A stretch of 64,000 nucleotides of DNA from Saprospiraceae bacterium (GTDB lineage Bacteria; Bacteroidota; Bacteroidia; Chitinophagales; Saprospiraceae): the NCBI GenBank assembly GCA_019187225.1, contig JABAQQ010000023.1:186001-250000 (forward strand). Reading direction: 5' to 3'. The notes beneath the pieces were generated by a model. That model did not search any database. It was not told where the DNA came from and saw only the letters and a program-made list of their open reading frames with translations. Position 1 is the first letter of the stretch; every line of letters starts with the position of its first letter. A program made the translations under genes and the position numbers. Of the stretch, positions 62,617 through 64,000 are shown piece after piece.

Positions 62617-63411
62617 ATGCCATCCACCGTCCACCGTCCACCGTCAACCGTCTTCACCATCATCACCGTCGTCTATAACGGCGAAGCCGACCTGCCCGGC
62701 ACCATGGAAAGTGTGCGCCGGCAAACTTATCCCCATATCGAATACATTTTCGTGGATGGCGCTTCCAAGGACAATTCGCTGAAAATCATACAGGAATTCG
62801 CCAAGACGATGCCCAACGTGCACTGGATATCCGAGCCGGACAAGGGACTCTACGATGCCATGAACAAAGGTATGCGCATCGCCACCGGCGACTTCGTGTG
62901 GTGCCTCAATTGTGGCGACCACATCCACGCGCCCGACGTCCTGGAAAAAATGGCAACACTCATCACGCCCCAAACCGACGTGCTTTACGGCGAAACCATG
63001 CTCGTTGACGCCAACCGCCGGCCTGTGGGTACCATGAGCGAACTCAGTACCCGCAAACTGCCCGAACGTCTGCATTGGCGCGATTTCCTCGGCGGTATGC
63101 TGGTGGTGCACCAGGCGTTCATCCCGCGCCTGTCCATCGCGCCGCCGCTCATCGAAAACAACCTTTGCGCCGATTATGACTGGTGCATCAAGATCTTGAA
63201 AAAAAGCCGCGAAACCGTGAATACCGGCTTCATCACCACCGATTACCTCATGGGCGGCATCTCTAAACAACGCCACCGCCAAAGCCTGCGCGACCGCTTC
63301 AAAGTGATGCGGACGCATTTTGGGCTGATGCGGGCGGTGCTGGCGCATGGATGGATTGTGGTGCGGGCGGTGATGCACCGGGTGAGGCGGAGGGGGAAGG
63401 CGCGGTATTAA
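62617..63411 (+). CDS. family 2 glycosyltransferase
   Basis: The ATG at 62617 gives MPSTVHRPPSTVFTIITVVYNG, 264 aa; ATG 62581 is an alternative. The GT-A fold of family 2 is clear: FTIITVVYNGEADLPGTMESV, YIFVDGASKDNSLKII, EPDKGLYDAMNKGMRIATGD, FVWCLNCGDHI (DxD-like region) and LCADYDWCIKI. It resembles the WcaA-like enzymes of surface polysaccharide synthesis. The first residues, PSTVHRPPSTV, are translated from the GTCCACC repeat array. No other polysaccharide genes are nearby. Confidence 0.9.
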   Translation: MPSTVHRPPSTVFTIITVVYNGEADLPGTMESVRRQTYPHIEYIFVDGASKDNSLKIIQEFAKTMPNVHWISEPDKGLYDAMNKGMRIATGDFVWCLNCGDHIHAPDVLEKMATLITPQTDVLYGETMLVDANRRPVGTMSELSTRKLPERLHWRDFLGGMLVVHQAFIPRLSIAPPLIENNLCADYDWCIKILKKSRETVNTGFITTDYLMGGISKQRHRQSLRDRFKVMRTHFGLMRAVLAHGWIVVRAVMHRVRRRGKARY

Positions 63412-63419
63412 AATAATAA

Positions 63420-63535
63420 ACTATAAGTACGTGGACAATGGATTTTTGACATTGGACAGTTGACCAAATGATTGGTTATCAGGATCAAACGTCCAATGTC
63501 TAATGTCAATTTGTTTTGTCCAATTACTAAATTAG
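63420..63535. repeat. inverted TGGACA / CCAATGTC repeat block
   Basis: Words GTGGACAATGG, ATTGGACAG and, in reverse sense, GTCCAATGTC, TAATGTC and GTCCAATTA flank ATGATTGGTTATC. It resembles 16415-16505 in content and order. No gene is visible in 63412-63587. Confidence 0.6.
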
Positions 63536-63545
63536 AAAATATGGG

Positions 63546-63553
63546 TACCTTTG
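63546..63553 (+). promoter_or_regulatory. -7 box for the propeller gene
   Basis: TACCTTTG is an exact TAnnTTTG match 34 bases before the ATG at 63588. A -33 element at the expected spacing is not clear. Confidence 0.5.
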
Positions 63554-63587
63554 CAAAGGAGCGGCAGCCATTTAACTCCTTACCGAT

Positions 63588-64000
63588 ATGAAAAATTTGT
63601 ATATTTTATTAGTGTTGTTTACGATCAACAACCTGAATGCTCAGACATTCACCAAAATTGTTTATAATACAAGTAATTCCGGCCTGCCGCATAATCATGT
63701 TCGCAGCATTTCAATTGACAGCAACGATATTATCTGGATTGGAACACAGCAGGGAGGACTTGCAAGATTTGATGGAGTGAACTGGAACTCCTGGAATACC
63801 TCGAATTCCGATATACCCGGTAACAACGTCAGGCTCGTAGAATCAATGAATAATGGAGAAGTATGGGTTTCCTGCATTATCAGCTCGAATCCAAATCCAT
63901 ATTGGATTTCGAGATACTATGAAGGCGGGTGGGAAAACTGGACAGGAATATCTGATGGTCTTGATATTGCAGATGCTTTTGATCTATATAACAATAAGGT
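63588..64000 (+). CDS. two-component-regulator-propeller-type secreted protein (5' part, runs off window)
   Basis: The ATG at 63588 opens a frame that stays open to the last base (137 codons, partial). It starts with a signal peptide (MKNLYILLVLFTINNLNAQ). The repeats that follow (NSGLPHNHVRSISIDSNDIIWIGT, GLARFDGVNWNSWNTSNS, GNNVRLVESMNNGEVWVS) are Reg_prop beta-propeller blades with the typical D-x-xIWIGTxxGGLARFDG pattern. It is more AT-rich than preceding genes. The rest of the protein, perhaps with a T9SS tail or a histidine kinase, lies outside the window. Confidence 0.8.
   Translation, partial: MKNLYILLVLFTINNLNAQTFTKIVYNTSNSGLPHNHVRSISIDSNDIIWIGTQQGGLARFDGVNWNSWNTSNSDIPGNNVRLVESMNNGEVWVSCIISSNPNPYWISRYYEGGWENWTGISDGLDIADAFDLYNNK

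Overview
The window looks like the chromosome of a Bacteroidota bacterium, most plausibly a Saprospiria-type (Haliscomenobacter/Lewinella-like) organism. The reasons are four or more secreted proteins with type IX secretion (T9SS) C-terminal sorting domains, a giant HYR/FG-GAP adhesin, DUF5916 and LVIVD-repeat proteins, promoters of the TTTG-N19-TAnnTTTG type, moderately high GC, and many short-word repeat arrays between genes. No plasmid or phage backbone genes and no intact insertion sequence were seen.

Layout. 1-6530: rmuC, a GxxExxY nuclease-like gene bracketed by two inverted arrays of one repeat, a DUF5916 outer-membrane protein and a T9SS subtilase. 6613-20899: a molybdenum-hydroxylase island. 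A consensus promoter drives a four-helix CPFC membrane protein followed by coxM-coxS-coxL-coxD. CoxL has the AYRCSFR active-site loop of form I aerobic carbon monoxide dehydrogenase. After an antiparallel iorAB-type pair come coxE, coxF (XdhC fused to a YHS metal-binding domain), coxG and moeA, with xdhC and moaE opposite. Together these encode the enzyme, its Mo-S-Cu cluster assembly factors and part of molybdenum-cofactor synthesis. 21165-23230: three cell-envelope proteins (two lipoproteins and a barrel). 23398-30255: a defence island with type I restriction-modification genes hsdR-hsdS-[vapBC]-hsdM and a pentapeptide-repeat protein with a TIR-like tail.

30302-39345: tRNA-Glu, ubiD, a MITE-like element with 67-bp inverted ends, a START protein, hemH, an M20 amidohydrolase, an adenylate cyclase and polX. 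39358-44661 (minus strand) is the most unusual region: a compact RiPP operon. Two large precursor-like proteins (299 and 290 aa) share a cysteine-free leader of about 113 aa and have divergent Cys/Ser/Thr-rich cores with 22 and 15 Cys and a shared GGFNPY tail. They are followed by an attenuator hairpin, an APH-type kinase, a HopA1-type lyase and a LanC cyclase. The kinase plus HopA1 pair is the dehydratase of class V lanthipeptides and thioamitides; here it is joined to LanC and very large substrates. I infer a giant multi-ring lanthipeptide system.

44943-64000: pyrF, a 2059-aa adhesin, gyrA, a TPR protein, a sugar-dehydrogenase-like PA14 T9SS protein, a LysE exporter, another T9SS protein, a GT2 glycosyltransferase and the 5' part of a beta-propeller gene running off the end. 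Short-word arrays (GTCCAAC, GTCCACC, GTCCAAT, GATATTGA, GATTGCG) sit in many gaps and in places reach into start codons.
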